DNA of 64,000 nucleotides, taken from the IMG/VR virus record IMGVR_UViG_3300044691_000347, positions 1 to 64,000 of that record. The stretch is one strand, 5' to 3'. Position numbers and translations under genes: made by a program. Positions 1 to 9,244 of this stretch are shown piece by piece; positions within the stretch are counted from its first letter, which is position 1, and each line of letters begins with the position of its first letter. This DNA is from a virus. The notes under the pieces are model-generated. The model was not told where the DNA came from. It was given only the letters and a program-made list of their open reading frames with translations, and searched no databases.

Positions 1-253
1 TGCGCGGCTTACGGGTAGCGCGAGCAGGCTTCGGCTCGGCAGCAGGCTTCGGCCCATCTGCGGGCTTGATCTCGTCGACAGTCTCAGGCGCCGGCTCAGG
101 CTTCGGCTCGGCGGCCTTCTGCTCGGAGGCAGGAACCTCCCGCCAGTACGACCAGAACAGCAAGTCGGGGCGCGGCTCGGCTGACTGGACTACCAAAGCC
201 TGATCGTCGCCCGTGTATTCATAGACGTAGGGCACTGAGTTCTCCAAATACAT
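1..253 (-). CDS. Lys/Pro/Glu-rich protein, partial (C-terminus outside window)
   Basis: The ATG is at 253 and the frame is open to the window edge, so only the N-terminal 84 residues are seen. The start reads MYLENSVPYVYEYTG; after residue 40 it becomes a low-complexity tail with repeated AEPKPEP-type segments and basic residues. It lies just downstream of the major capsid gene on the same strand, a usual place for head-decoration or head-tail connector genes, but the sequence alone does not identify it. Confidence 0.65.
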   Translation of the reverse strand, partial: MYLENSVPYVYEYTGDDQALVVQSAEPRPDLLFWSYWREVPASEQKAAEPKPEPAPETVDEIKPADGPKPAAEPKPARATRKPR

Positions 254-265
254 TGCTGCGTTACC

Positions 266-300
266 GTGCCCCCGGCAGCCGCGAGGACTGCCGAGGGCAC
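266..300 (-). terminator. Hairpin after the coat gene
   Basis: Twelve paired bases around one C-A mismatch (arms 266-278 and 288-300) with a 9-base loop lie between the coat gene stop and the next start. There is no U-run on either side. It may be a partial terminator or an mRNA 3' stabiliser that lets the coat gene be expressed more strongly than the genes after it. Confidence 0.45.
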
Positions 301-308
301 AGGACGAA

Positions 309-1229
309 TTAGGTGGCGAGTGCTCCGCGCAGCAGGACGCCGCGGTTTGCGTCGAGGACCTTCACGCCAAACAGCATGTCCAGCGAAATAACATCGCTCT
401 TCAAATGCATGTCGTACTGCTTGACAATGCGGATCGACAGACCCTTGTACGACTCGATTCCCGCCCAAGTGTTATCAGTGGGCAGAGCCAGAGTCGCCGA
501 CGCAAACGCCGTGCTGGTCTGGTGGAACGCCAACCCGACTTCAGTGGTAGGCGCACCGGTCGCAGGCGAACCCGCCGGCTGAGCAATATTCTGGGTCATG
601 AAAGTGTTGAAGCCCAGCAGGTTGTCGCCCAGCGAACCCTGACGCAGCACGGCAGTGCTGCCCGAGTGCTCCGCGAACTTCAGCCAGTCGCTATTCGACC
701 AGCTGGCCTTAGCGGTGGGGCCAACGACGGCATTACGCTGCGAAGACGCCACCTTCTGCACGTCCAACTGACGGCCAGCCTCGATCAGAGTCTCCGGCTT
801 ATTGAATTCGTATCCGGTCTGAGTGCCCGCAACCTGAGTGAACCCAGCCAGCATGCCCGCGATGATCGCCCGGTCCGCAGCCTGAGCCAGAGCCTCAGAG
901 GCAGGCATCAGGAACTGTGCATCAAAATCTTCCAGGCGCAAAGTCAAATCCTGCGAAGTGATCTGGAACGACACATCCTTGTGGGTATCCAGGACGACAG
1001 CCACACCGGTTTCCGTCGCGTTCTGGACGGTGATCGACGGCGAGGTCGGATCGAAAGTATTCGCGGTGAAAGTCGCGGGCTTCCGGATGGTGACAGACGA
1101 ACCGATCTTTTGACCGGTCCATTCCTGGGAAACGTCGGTGTAAACCAACGGAACAATTCCGAGCTGTTCGTACAGGTTCGCGAGCGTCTGCTTAGCAATA
1201 ACACTCGGGGTGAGCAGGGTATTAGCCAT
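309..1229 (-). CDS. Major capsid protein, P22 coat-like
   Basis: 306 residues. The N-terminus MANTLLTPSVIAKQTLANLY followed by a segment ending TVTIRKPATF is typical of the P22 gp5-like coat family (HK97 fold). It would form the icosahedral shell. The upstream scaffold gene and the strong hairpin downstream fit a highly expressed structural gene. It is shorter than P22 coat (430 residues), as is common for actinophage members. Confidence 0.9.
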   Translation of the reverse strand: MANTLLTPSVIAKQTLANLYEQLGIVPLVYTDVSQEWTGQKIGSSVTIRKPATFTANTFDPTSPSITVQNATETGVAVVLDTHKDVSFQITSQDLTLRLEDFDAQFLMPASEALAQAADRAIIAGMLAGFTQVAGTQTGYEFNKPETLIEAGRQLDVQKVASSQRNAVVGPTAKASWSNSDWLKFAEHSGSTAVLRQGSLGDNLLGFNTFMTQNIAQPAGSPATGAPTTEVGLAFHQTSTAFASATLALPTDNTWAGIESYKGLSIRIVKQYDMHLKSDVISLDMLFGVKVLDANRGVLLRGALAT

Positions 1230-1246
1230 TAAGGTTGGCTCCTAGA

Positions 1247-2008
1247 TTAGGACCATTCACGCTTTTTTTGATCGCGTTCGCGTTTTTCGCGGCGAAGGTC
1301 GTCGATGGATTTTTCTCCAGTCGGTTTCGTTGAACCGTTTCCGCTGGAGAGGTCACCGCCGCTTCGGGGAGCCGCCACCTGGACAGCCTTTTTCAGCTTC
1401 GGGTTAGTGGTGACTGCGTTTTCGACAATGGCTTCCACCTGGGAAGAGAAATCGTCGGCAGTCGGATCGAGCTGCGCCAGCGCACCCGTACCAGTCAGGT
1501 ATGGGGCGAGGATGCTCGTGTCGCCGTCATGCTTTTCAGCAGCAGCATTCAATGCTTTTTCAATACGCAGCGTGCGCAATTCGGTTGCCACAGTGTCACG
1601 TTCCGCAGAGAGCTGCGCTTCCCGCGCAGATGCCTGCTTCAGCAGCTCCTCAGGAGCAAGCGGGGCATCCTCAACGAAACCTAAAGCGCGACCAAGCCTC
1701 TCAGTCAGAGACTTCTGTGCGTCCGATGCTTCCTGCGCCTGCCGGGCTGCCGCCTGGGCGGCCTTCTCGGCGTCCTTAGCTTTGACGCGGGTAGCGGCGT
1801 TCTCGTCACGCAATTTGCGGACATATGATTCGTCGTAGGTTTTCGTAGACTTATCGGTATCAACCGAGTCAGTAACGACAATATCGGTTTCGGTGCCCTG
1901 TACATCGGCACCGATATCCGTGGTGCTGTCGACAGTCGCCGTAGTGTCCACGGTTTCAGTCACAGCGTTTTCAGTTGTGGTTTCCTGGATGGTGGCTTCG
2001 TCGGCCAT
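1247..2008 (-). CDS. Capsid scaffolding protein
   Basis: 253 residues. I start at 2008 because AGGAGG lies at the right distance; the open frame runs to 2122 but that extension has no ribosome site. The N-terminus is Thr/Glu/Asp-rich and disordered, residues 65-130 look like a charged coiled coil, and the C-terminus is strongly basic (RREKRERDQKKREWS), as in scaffold proteins that bind coat protein through a basic tail. Its position between minor capsid and coat genes supports this. Confidence 0.8.
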   Translation of the reverse strand: MADEATIQETTTENAVTETVDTTATVDSTTDIGADVQGTETDIVVTDSVDTDKSTKTYDESYVRKLRDENAATRVKAKDAEKAAQAAARQAQEASDAQKSLTERLGRALGFVEDAPLAPEELLKQASAREAQLSAERDTVATELRTLRIEKALNAAAEKHDGDTSILAPYLTGTGALAQLDPTADDFSSQVEAIVENAVTTNPKLKKAVQVAAPRSGGDLSSGNGSTKPTGEKSIDDLRREKRERDQKKREWS

Positions 2009-2076
2009 TGAATGTGCCTCCTGGACACTGAGAAACACCAGACGGCACCAGGCCGGAACGGTGTTGAAATGACGAA

Positions 2077-2097
2077 ACCCCCGACATAGTCGGGGGT
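2077..2097 (-). terminator. Rho-independent terminator
   Basis: Perfect 9-bp stem (2077-2085 with 2089-2097) and a 3-base loop. Read on the minus strand it is followed by TTTCG. It lies between the minor capsid gene and the scaffold gene, so scaffold and coat probably have their own promoter or depend on read-through. Confidence 0.7.
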
Positions 2098-2141
2098 CAG
2101 AACCCGCAATAGAGCGGGACAATTAGGAAGGGGACGGATGC

Positions 2142-3122
2142 CTATCGGTGCACGGCAATGCGGGCAGCTGCTACGCGCTGACGTACACGGCTACGACGTA
2201 CTAATGCAGACTGCTGGCGTCGAGCCTCGCGCACACTGTCGGATAGCCTGATCGCCGCGGGGGGTGCCGGATCATCCGGTGTCCACACGCCGATCGTGTG
2301 ACGGCATCCTCTGTGGAATAGGCCGCGCTCGCGTGCCTGGTCGAGTGAGCACATCACGTTCGCGGGGATTGCTTGCCCGGTAGCAGTGTCTCGGGTGATC
2401 GCGCCGGCGATCCCGCCGCTGATCGACAGGATTTGACCTTCGAAGGGCGTGCACAGTGGGCAACTGCCCGGAACGTCGGACACGATGATGAGGTCGTAGC
2501 CGTTGTCGGTGAGTTGTTGAGTGTAGGACTCGACTTCAGCGTGTGAGATCGCCGTTCTGACAGTGGTTTCCGCGTAGCTCACGAGGTCGTAGCGCCGGTT
2601 GTGGCGATCTACGAACCCGGTGATGCCGAGGCGCGCGAACCTGTCCAGGACGCGTTGGGTCAGCGTGCGGCGGTCATATTCACTGCCTGCGCCTGCGTCA
2701 TGTGACGATTCAGCTACCGTCTTGCGGTATATGGTTTCGGCGGCTTCCGGGATCTGCCGGTGCGCTACAGCCAGGGCCGCAGTCACCTGCTCGACAAGAT
2801 CGCGTGCCGCGGCCTCGTCGACGTGACGCGCGATATGTGGGAGGTCAGTACGTGCCGCAGTCGCACCGTCGCGCCATGCGCTCATCAACGCTCTCGTCAC
2901 ACGGGCACGAGACTCCGCATCTAGTTCGGCGACGATCTTCGCGACACCGTGCCGGAACCGAGGTAGCCACAGCAAGGTCCGCTGAAACCATGTCGGCCCG
3001 TAGCCCTTTTCAGCGGCCAACGATGTTGCGATCCAACGCAACACCGACTGCTCGGCTTTGGAGTAAAGCGAGATAACCGGGCCTGCATGCTGGTCACCGT
3101 AGGAGGGCGTCAACGGCATCAT
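2142..3122 (-). CDS. Minor capsid protein (phage minor capsid 2 / MuF-like)
   Basis: 326 residues. The segment YAETTVRTAISHAEVE, then VSDVPGSCPLCTPFEGQILS, is the core motif of the phage minor capsid protein 2 family, with CPLC as a probable metal-binding pair. Such proteins sit at the portal and are often injected or process head proteins. Its start overlaps the portal stop, indicating translational coupling. The start could be either of two adjacent ATGs (3122 or 3119). Confidence 0.8.
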   Translation of the reverse strand: MMPLTPSYGDQHAGPVISLYSKAEQSVLRWIATSLAAEKGYGPTWFQRTLLWLPRFRHGVAKIVAELDAESRARVTRALMSAWRDGATAARTDLPHIARHVDEAAARDLVEQVTAALAVAHRQIPEAAETIYRKTVAESSHDAGAGSEYDRRTLTQRVLDRFARLGITGFVDRHNRRYDLVSYAETTVRTAISHAEVESYTQQLTDNGYDLIIVSDVPGSCPLCTPFEGQILSISGGIAGAITRDTATGQAIPANVMCSLDQARERGLFHRGCRHTIGVWTPDDPAPPAAIRLSDSVREARRQQSALVRRSRVRQRVAAARIAVHR

Positions 3123-4774
3123 GCAGCCATCGGTGTTTCGGCAGCGACTCCCCCATTGGTGTTGTCGCTGTCGGTGCCGTCGTCTTGGAGATCACTATGC
3201 GCCTGCATCGTTGGGTCTTCCGGTGGCTGTCCCGCGAAATCACCGGGCGCCGGCACCGATACCTGCATTTCTTCCTTGATGCGATCCACTTCCGCATCAA
3301 CGTCGTCGCTGGACATGTTCGGGTTGAACATGCGGACGCTAGCCTCAATCGAGATCGCGTCAGCGGTACGAAGGTTCATGATGGTTTGCGACAGCTGAAT
3401 CGGGCTCTGATCGGCGCGTACCGGAAACTTCATTTCCGGGTTAGCTTTGATGCCGTAGCTGCCGCCGTACACGATCTGGTCTACTTCGAGCATCGTGCGC
3501 GCCAGTGGAGCCATCGCCGACTGCCAGTACAAAACCTTCTTGGACCGGGTGCGGTTCGAAAGATCCTGCCGTGCAGACACTTCCGTCGCCGTGATGCTGG
3601 ACGCCATCTGGTCGTCACCGAAATCGCCGATACTGTAGCCAGCAGCAACGAGGATACGGTTCATCAGAGCATCGCAAGTCGCCTTGTGCTCTGCATGCCG
3701 GATCTCGAATTGCTGCGCCTGCACAAGACTGCTCTTATCTTCCGGCAGCCCCATCGCAGTTCCCGGGACAGGACTATAGATTGCCTGCTCAGGATCCCAA
3801 TACGAGCCGTTGCCGGGACCAGCATCCGTCAGCGCGTCCTCCGCGACAAATAGACGTGCCTTGGCTAGGTCGAGGTCCCGCATCCATGAGCTATAGGCTT
3901 CATCGAGCGAATCGAACAGCGACTCAAGCCCCTCAAAGTCGCTGCGTCCCAACGGACTCAGCATGGGGACGTTGCGCCACTTGCGAGAGGGGCGGACATT
4001 CGGGACGTATGCGGCAGTCAAGCCGCTAACACGCGTCGCGATTGACCCGTTCGTGTCGACGAGATCCGCGGCCCACGCTGTAGCCGGCTGCTCGCTCAGG
4101 TCTGCCAGACGCCCAATGTCGCCGTCGTCGCCCTTATAGAGGGCATGGAAGATAGCGCCCGGCTCGTGCCGTTCCAGATGACGCCACACACCAGTCTTGT
4201 CATCGCACACGGTCGTCCAAAACGTGACCGCGGACAGCATGCCGTAACGCCACTCGGGGATAGCGCAATCGGGTGCGACGGTACCAACCATGACTTTGTC
4301 GACAGCGTCTTTATCCCACCACAAGCGCAGGTACGCGCCGCCTAGGGCCGCTTGAATTTCGGCGGCCTCCAGTAGCGTCGCGACCGTATCCGCGCCCTCC
4401 AAGAGAATGTTCAGGCGATCCTGCGCGGCCCCCAAATCGGATGCTTCGCCATCAGTCAGCACCCACTGCGGCGGCTGCCCGAACAGAAGATCAGCGGACG
4501 TGCGCGCCACATCCGCAGGCGCCGGAACATGCAGACGTTTCGTGCTGGACTGCATGGGAGGACGCCCCCACCAGAAGCGGGCAAGTCGGCCCAGGAAGCC
4601 GCTGTAATACTGAGAGCGGTGCGCAACAGCAGGTGTGCCATCGGGGAACAATTGGTACAAGCGCTGAAGGGTGAAGGTGTCGCCTTCGAGCCAGGCGCTC
4701 CACAGGTTGTAGGCATCTTGAGCTTGATCCCACGGTTCGGGCGGCCACACACCACTGTAATCGGGCATCGGCAT
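3119..4774 (-). CDS. Portal protein, SPP1 gp6-like
   Basis: 551 residues, the usual length for SPP1 gp6-type portals. The protein forms the dodecameric ring at the DNA-entry vertex. The N-terminal region has aromatic-rich segments (YYSGFLGRLARFWWGRPP) and the middle carries a long helix region ending in QAQQFEIRHAEHKATCDALM. GGGAGG lies 9 bases before the ATG at 4774. A gap of about 70 bases separates it from the phosphoesterase upstream. Confidence 0.85.
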   Translation of the reverse strand: MPMPDYSGVWPPEPWDQAQDAYNLWSAWLEGDTFTLQRLYQLFPDGTPAVAHRSQYYSGFLGRLARFWWGRPPMQSSTKRLHVPAPADVARTSADLLFGQPPQWVLTDGEASDLGAAQDRLNILLEGADTVATLLEAAEIQAALGGAYLRLWWDKDAVDKVMVGTVAPDCAIPEWRYGMLSAVTFWTTVCDDKTGVWRHLERHEPGAIFHALYKGDDGDIGRLADLSEQPATAWAADLVDTNGSIATRVSGLTAAYVPNVRPSRKWRNVPMLSPLGRSDFEGLESLFDSLDEAYSSWMRDLDLAKARLFVAEDALTDAGPGNGSYWDPEQAIYSPVPGTAMGLPEDKSSLVQAQQFEIRHAEHKATCDALMNRILVAAGYSIGDFGDDQMASSITATEVSARQDLSNRTRSKKVLYWQSAMAPLARTMLEVDQIVYGGSYGIKANPEMKFPVRADQSPIQLSQTIMNLRTADAISIEASVRMFNPNMSSDDVDAEVDRIKEEMQVSVPAPGDFAGQPPEDPTMQAHSDLQDDGTDSDNTNGGVAAETPMAA

Positions 4775-4843
4775 GCGGGCGGCCTCCCAGAGGATGTGTT
4801 CGCGCCCAAATCCGGTGCAGCGCTGTGAAGTTGGTTGAGTTCC

Positions 4844-6067
4844 TTACAGGAACGCGAGGTCAGACCAGCCGAGCGGGGAATGCTCACCCACGAGGTAGGT
4901 CAAGATGCCGGAGCGGGAGTAGCGACCGGAGATATCGCGCAGCCATTTCGAGCCGCCGTCCAGACTTGGGGCTTGGAACACCGAGCAACTGCCCATATCC
5001 CATGCCGCGAAGTGGTGCCGATGAGCTGTTTGCCAGATCCTGGCGCGATGCGCCTTCTCGTCTCCGCGCGCCTGACCGTTTAGCCACTTCTCAAACGACG
5101 AGGCATCGCCGTTCCCGGGCACCTTATGCCCATGATTGAAAGCGAGCGGGATACCTGCGGCAGCGGTGTACACGTTCATTTCGTCGTGCGGGATCGTCCA
5201 CTTTACGTGGTCGAAGGCGGCGTGACCGGTGAGAGTACGCCGTAGTGTTTCAGCCAAGAAGCCGCCGACATTGTCAGAATCGGAGGTCTTGTTGTCCCGA
5301 CCAGACTGTCTAGATAACTGTCCATGATTACATAGCACTGAGACAAACTGAGCCTTGGAGAACTGGGGAAAGAGTTGCTTGGCATACAGCTGCCACATGT
5401 CGAGGGCGAAGTTCATCTGACCGCGCAAGTTGAGTTCAACCGTAAAAAGCTGGCTCTGGTAGCTTCCATCGCAACCCTCGATCGGATCACCGTTGTTGAC
5501 AAGCACAAGTTCCGCTACGTCGTACGTAGACGACATCCGGTTCAGCCAATGCTGAACGTTCTCTAAACCGTCCGTAAGGCGCTTCTGGGTGGCAGCAACG
5601 CCGCCGCCCTCACTCTTGCCGCCCTGGATGTCCGCCAGGTTGACTACAGCGGCTACGGGTGGTCGGTTTGGCCGTACGGGCCGATCCTGTCCAGCGGTGA
5701 GATTGAAGTGCTTCGGCATCTTCCACGCCCGAAGTTCGGCGCGGCGCTGCTCTACTTCGTCATCCGGGATGCGCTGTTTCGGTTTGCGCTTGAATCGGGC
5801 CGAATATGAGTATAGTTGCACCGTGTCGCGGTCGCCGCTATTGGTACGTTTAGACTGCTGCCACGTGGAGCAACGGACGGTGTCGTCCACAACCTCGAAC
5901 TCGTCAGCGTTCAGTTTGAACAGCTCGAAGACATGCGCCCAATCATCGTTAATGGGCGCATCGACGACTACATTGTTGACGGTGGCGCCATCGCTGGTTA
6001 CGTCGATGGATCCCCTGTTTTGCGGGTCGCGCGGTTCGACGTCGGCGATTGCGTCTGCGAGGCTCAC
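4844..6067 (-). CDS. Calcineurin-like metallophosphoesterase in the head module
   Basis: 407 residues from GTG 6067, chosen because it overlaps the stop of the gene before it as GTGA; the open frame extends to 6247 but that part is a shadow of the upstream gene. Metal-binding motifs are visible in order: DIQGGK, NNGDPIEG, CNHGQLSR, FNHGHK and TAHRHHF. The first 160 residues lack motifs. Family members cleave phosphodiester or phosphomonoester bonds; the substrate here is unknown. Its place between terL and portal is common in actinophages. Confidence 0.75.
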   Translation of the reverse strand: MSLADAIADVEPRDPQNRGSIDVTSDGATVNNVVVDAPINDDWAHVFELFKLNADEFEVVDDTVRCSTWQQSKRTNSGDRDTVQLYSYSARFKRKPKQRIPDDEVEQRRAELRAWKMPKHFNLTAGQDRPVRPNRPPVAAVVNLADIQGGKSEGGGVAATQKRLTDGLENVQHWLNRMSSTYDVAELVLVNNGDPIEGCDGSYQSQLFTVELNLRGQMNFALDMWQLYAKQLFPQFSKAQFVSVLCNHGQLSRQSGRDNKTSDSDNVGGFLAETLRRTLTGHAAFDHVKWTIPHDEMNVYTAAAGIPLAFNHGHKVPGNGDASSFEKWLNGQARGDEKAHRARIWQTAHRHHFAAWDMGSCSVFQAPSLDGGSKWLRDISGRYSRSGILTYLVGEHSPLGWSDLAFL

Positions 6068-6318
6068 TCGACGATCCCCAATCCGAGGAAGCAAGAACAC
6101 CTGGCGCGACAGTGCCGCCGGAACTGGGTTTCGCCTGCCTCGCAACCGTTTTTGATCGCCAACTTGTGCAAGTCGGCGACTGCGCCAGCGCGCTCCAAAA
6201 AGTCTTGAAAAGCGTCCCGATCCCGGTCCGCAAGTCCAGCAACCCAAATCCCAGTCTTACACGGGTTCGGCTTCCGGGACTGCTGCGCATGGTCAAACAC
6301 GTCATCCGCGAATGACAT
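6064..6318 (-). CDS. Small Cys-containing protein, possible DNA-binding
   Basis: 84 residues from ATG 6318, preceded by AAGGAGGCGGA. Conserved-looking parts are RKPNPCKTG and CEAGETQFRRHCRARCSC, four cysteines that could bind zinc. Similar small proteins precede phosphoesterase genes in other actinophage head operons. I see no certain fold; a DNA-binding role in packaging is only a guess. Confidence 0.7.
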   Translation of the reverse strand: MSFADDVFDHAQQSRKPNPCKTGIWVAGLADRDRDAFQDFLERAGAVADLHKLAIKNGCEAGETQFRRHCRARCSCFLGLGIVE

Positions 6319-6327
6319 TCCGCCTCC

Positions 6328-6348
6328 TTGATCCACCTTCTAGATCAA
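6328..6348 (-). promoter_or_regulatory. Inverted repeat at ribosome-binding site
   Basis: On the minus strand TTGATC, nine bases, GATCAA, then GGAGG. The right arm abuts the Shine-Dalgarno of the 84-residue gene, so pairing could mask it. The same arrangement occurs at 23448-23464. Confidence 0.45.
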
Positions 6349-6367
6349 TCATATTGACGGAAGCAAA

Positions 6368-6380
6368 CCCGACAGTCGGG
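6368..6380 (-). terminator. Short terminator-like hairpin after terL
   Basis: CCCGA, CAG, TCGGG, followed on the minus strand by TTTGCTT. Short stem and weak U-run; it lies directly after the terL stop. Confidence 0.4.
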
Positions 6381-6388
6381 CCGCGTTA

Positions 6389-7684
6389 TCATGCAGCGAC
6401 ATTCGACAGCTTCACATGCCGGCGCCACTTACGTTCAGTTGACAGACACCCGTACCGGATAGCGTCAAGACCGTGATCATTCAGTTTGATCGGCTGATCG
6501 CGGCCTTCGGTCGTGGCCTTCGTGTCCCACATGTATCCGGGAATCTCTTTCAGGAGGCCCGCGCACCTGTCAGAAACCTTGAGCTTGTCAGAGCTGAATA
6601 GGGCGGACATCGTTCGAATCCCGTACAGAACTTCTTTGTTGGCGAGATAGGTTGTGAGCCCATCCTGTTTCAACTGGACCCGATAGTCTGTGGCGGATGA
6701 ATCCACGATGACCGGGCATGTGATGCGCGGCGGGTTGTCATGATCGTCACTCGGATGATGAGGTTTCGCCAGCCAATCCCGAAGTCCCTGCGACAGCTGC
6801 ACATTCGACCACCGGGCTTCACGATTGCTCGGCGCATACCGCCACTCGTCCAACGCATACAGGACGTTGTCGACACCAAGGCCGATCATCACTGCATGCG
6901 TAGGGTTGGTGGTTCCGTGGTCGACGCCAACACCGATATTCCATTGCATCTCAGGCAGTTCCGACCAGGGCACGACATGCCGGGCCGGATCGAAACAGTC
7001 GTAGACCGATCCCTCTGCTGCAACCCACTGGCCTAGAATGTTCCGTAGATAGAACAGGCCTTGATTCTCAGCTTTGATCGATGCTACGTATAAGGGATCG
7101 AGTGACGGGTTGTCGTCGAGGGTGAAATCCCACGCCTTCAAACGCATGTCGCGTTCATGCTGACGGTCGATGAAACCAGTCTTCAAATAGTGTTGCGGGT
7201 TGTCCGGGTTCGTCGTCGCCAAACAGCGGGCACCAGGAACAGAAAGGCGACCGAGGAGCTGATTCCAGAACGGTTGGGGAAGCAATGTTGCCTCATCGAC
7301 CAACGCCAAGCAGGCTGTCAGACCGCGGAGCTTCCCTTCCGACAGGACGTTGGCAGCACCGATGAGATGCACCATGCGGCCAAGGATTACAGCCGTGTTC
7401 GATCCGCGCGTGTGATGCACTTCAGACGCCCATGGACCGAAAACTTCCGGGTCCTGCATCGGCTCGATAATGTTCCGTTCGATCGTCTGCAATGTTCGCC
7501 CGCAGATCAGGATGAGTCCGGTGCTGGGAGCTTCCATCACAGCGCCGTAGAACGAGAGGATGGATGCGATTGTCTTGCCGGATCGGATCGCGCCGGACCA
7601 GATCGATACGCGTTGGTGTCGGGCTTCGACGATTGATCCGATCTGTTTGCGGGACAGCGGCAATGCGTCAAGCAGTTCGGTCAC
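6389..7684 (-). CDS. terL: Terminase large subunit
   Basis: 431 residues. ATPase domain: Walker A at about 30-37 (SGAIRSGKT), Walker B LALVDEATL at about 130, and a TTNPDNP coupling motif near 157. C-terminal RNase H-like nuclease: VGVDHG near 250, VDSSATDY near 322 and NDHGLDAIRY near 408. It translocates DNA into the prohead and cuts the concatemer. Overlaps the small subunit gene by 4 bases. Confidence 0.95.
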   Translation of the reverse strand: MTELLDALPLSRKQIGSIVEARHQRVSIWSGAIRSGKTIASILSFYGAVMEAPSTGLILICGRTLQTIERNIIEPMQDPEVFGPWASEVHHTRGSNTAVILGRMVHLIGAANVLSEGKLRGLTACLALVDEATLLPQPFWNQLLGRLSVPGARCLATTNPDNPQHYLKTGFIDRQHERDMRLKAWDFTLDDNPSLDPLYVASIKAENQGLFYLRNILGQWVAAEGSVYDCFDPARHVVPWSELPEMQWNIGVGVDHGTTNPTHAVMIGLGVDNVLYALDEWRYAPSNREARWSNVQLSQGLRDWLAKPHHPSDDHDNPPRITCPVIVDSSATDYRVQLKQDGLTTYLANKEVLYGIRTMSALFSSDKLKVSDRCAGLLKEIPGYMWDTKATTEGRDQPIKLNDHGLDAIRYGCLSTERKWRRHVKLSNVAA

Positions 7685-8187
7685 TGCTCATCCGTCACAT
7701 CGTCGCGCTCGGCTGCGTCCGCGTTGTCGGCTTCATATACTTTTTCGAGAGCATCGAAGAAGCGCCCAACCATGCTTGACGTCTCGGTGCTGACGGTGCC
7801 CTTAGCTTCAGCGATGGCTTTCAACTCGGCAGACTTGTAGACGCCGGTGAGCCTTGCCCGCTGGTCCATGATGGCTAGGGCACGGTCGATGATCCAAGGT
7901 TGCGCGTCCCGCTGCTCGCGAGTGTCGAGTTCCTTGATCCGGGGCCAGATCGCGGCAAGCATCGCGTCGAGGCGCGACAGCTCCAACTCTAGGTATTCTT
8001 CGGCGCGCTCACGGGTGACGTTGGTGAGAGCGTGCTGTATGTAGTCGCTGATGGTGGACTTGTGCAAGCCCATCTCTTCAGCGATTTGTGACTGGTTCAT
8101 CCCGGACAAGCGGAGTTCTAGGGCGCGCTTGCGCCGTTCCTGCACTTCAAGCACTTGTTCAACGGGCTTCGTTTTCTTGCGTGCCAT
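7681..8187 (-). CDS. terS: Terminase small subunit
   Basis: 168 residues. The N-terminal part (RALELRLSGMNQSQIAEEMG then LHKSTISDYI) is a helix-turn-helix, followed by a helical oligomerisation region and an acidic C-terminus. It recognises the packaging site and recruits the large subunit. It precedes terL with an ATGA overlap. Confidence 0.85.
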   Translation of the reverse strand: MARKKTKPVEQVLEVQERRKRALELRLSGMNQSQIAEEMGLHKSTISDYIQHALTNVTRERAEEYLELELSRLDAMLAAIWPRIKELDTREQRDAQPWIIDRALAIMDQRARLTGVYKSAELKAIAEAKGTVSTETSSMVGRFFDALEKVYEADNADAAERDDVTDEQ

Positions 8188-8232
8188 GATGGCGGACCTC
8201 CAGGAACGACGCCGGCGCCTGGCCGCACGTGT

Positions 8233-8397
8233 TCAAGTGGTGGGGACGGCTGACACCTGGTCAAGCCGGGAAAGGGGCACGATCTGTGCGTGCCCCGGTG
8301 TGATTGGTGTAATGAGTGCACGCCCGCGGTGGATGCGGGCGATCTCGTAGCGGCCGGAGCCGTCGAGTGTGACGATGTCGCGGGGCATGTAAAGCAT
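8233..8397 (-). CDS. Small beta-rich protein (54 residues)
   Basis: ATG at 8397, stop at 8233. The protein alternates hydrophobic and basic residues (RYEIARIHRGRALITPI), suggesting a small SH3- or KOW-like barrel. No strong ribosome site is seen. Function unknown; it lies between terS and the peptidase gene. Confidence 0.55.
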   Translation of the reverse strand: MLYMPRDIVTLDGSGRYEIARIHRGRALITPITPGHAQIVPLSRLDQVSAVPTT

Positions 8398-8463
8398 TGC
8401 TCGCCAGCCTTTTTCGATTTTGTGTGCTGGGGCGAGCCAGACACGCCCCGTCGACAGGTCGTG

Positions 8464-9243
8464 CTAGTGAAGGTCCTTGGCGATCGGGAATGGACCGGCC
8501 TGACCGGTCAGAGCCTTGTAGTCGGCGTTCAGTGTGGCGCCGTCGACGTTGGCGGGCGAAACACCCTGTGCCGTCAGCCAATCGAGTGAAATTGGTGCCC
8601 AGAATTCATCAAAGTAGGTTGCCAGGAACGGGATATCCATCTCCTGGACGGCACCCCAAGTGACGGCGCTGAAGCTCTCTGCGTCGTACGCGCCGATCGG
8701 GACGCAATGGCCGCCCTCGATGGGGCTGCGCTTCACGACCGTCCATGGCTTGCCCGCGTTGAACTGGTCCATCGCGCTCTTGGGAACGTTGAAACCGGTG
8801 TACACGGCGCCGAACAGGTCGATGCAGGCGCGGATGGTGTCGAGGTCGCTGGCATCGAGCTGCGCGAACGCAACGATCTTGTGGCCCGCGATGCCGGTCT
8901 TGCGCCAGTAGTTCAGGGCATCTTGAAGGGTCGCGCCCTGATCGGTGGACGGGTCGCCTGGCTTGTATCCGCCGATCGCCTCATACATTTTGAGGATGTA
9001 GGCATCGGGAATGGGTGCGTTCTTGCCCTGCCCGTACCAGGCGAGTTGCTGGGCGACGTGACCTGCGCCGGCGCAAGTACAGTCGCCGAGCTGGTCATTC
9101 AAGCTCATGGGCCACGACGGCACCTTTGACAGCCAGTCAGCGGAGGCAGGCGGGGTGACACCGGGAAGGTGTGCGGCGGTCAGCTTCAGGCGAGGCTTGC
9201 TGGGATCGTTAGGGAGGCGACCAAAAAGACGCTGCTGTGTCAA
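8464..9243 (-). CDS. Papain-like/C39-like cysteine peptidase, possible lysin
   Basis: 259 residues, no signal peptide. A likely catalytic Cys lies in QLGDCTCAGAGH (about 53-55), a His in EGGHCVPIGAYD (about 179) and a later polar residue near TWGAVQEM, the Cys-His order of papain-fold peptidases. It sits beside small membrane proteins and the esterase, so a role in cell-wall lysis is plausible, but no wall-binding domain is seen and a structural or anti-host role cannot be excluded. Confidence 0.6.
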   Translation of the reverse strand: MTQQRLFGRLPNDPSKPRLKLTAAHLPGVTPPASADWLSKVPSWPMSLNDQLGDCTCAGAGHVAQQLAWYGQGKNAPIPDAYILKMYEAIGGYKPGDPSTDQGATLQDALNYWRKTGIAGHKIVAFAQLDASDLDTIRACIDLFGAVYTGFNVPKSAMDQFNAGKPWTVVKRSPIEGGHCVPIGAYDAESFSAVTWGAVQEMDIPFLATYFDEFWAPISLDWLTAQGVSPANVDGATLNADYKALTGQAGPFPIAKDLH

Positions 9244-9244
9244 G

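Noticed and set aside
405-1232. Long plus-strand frame of 275 codons opposite the coat gene
   Set aside because: Antisense shadow of the well-supported coat gene; Arg-rich product with no ribosome site.
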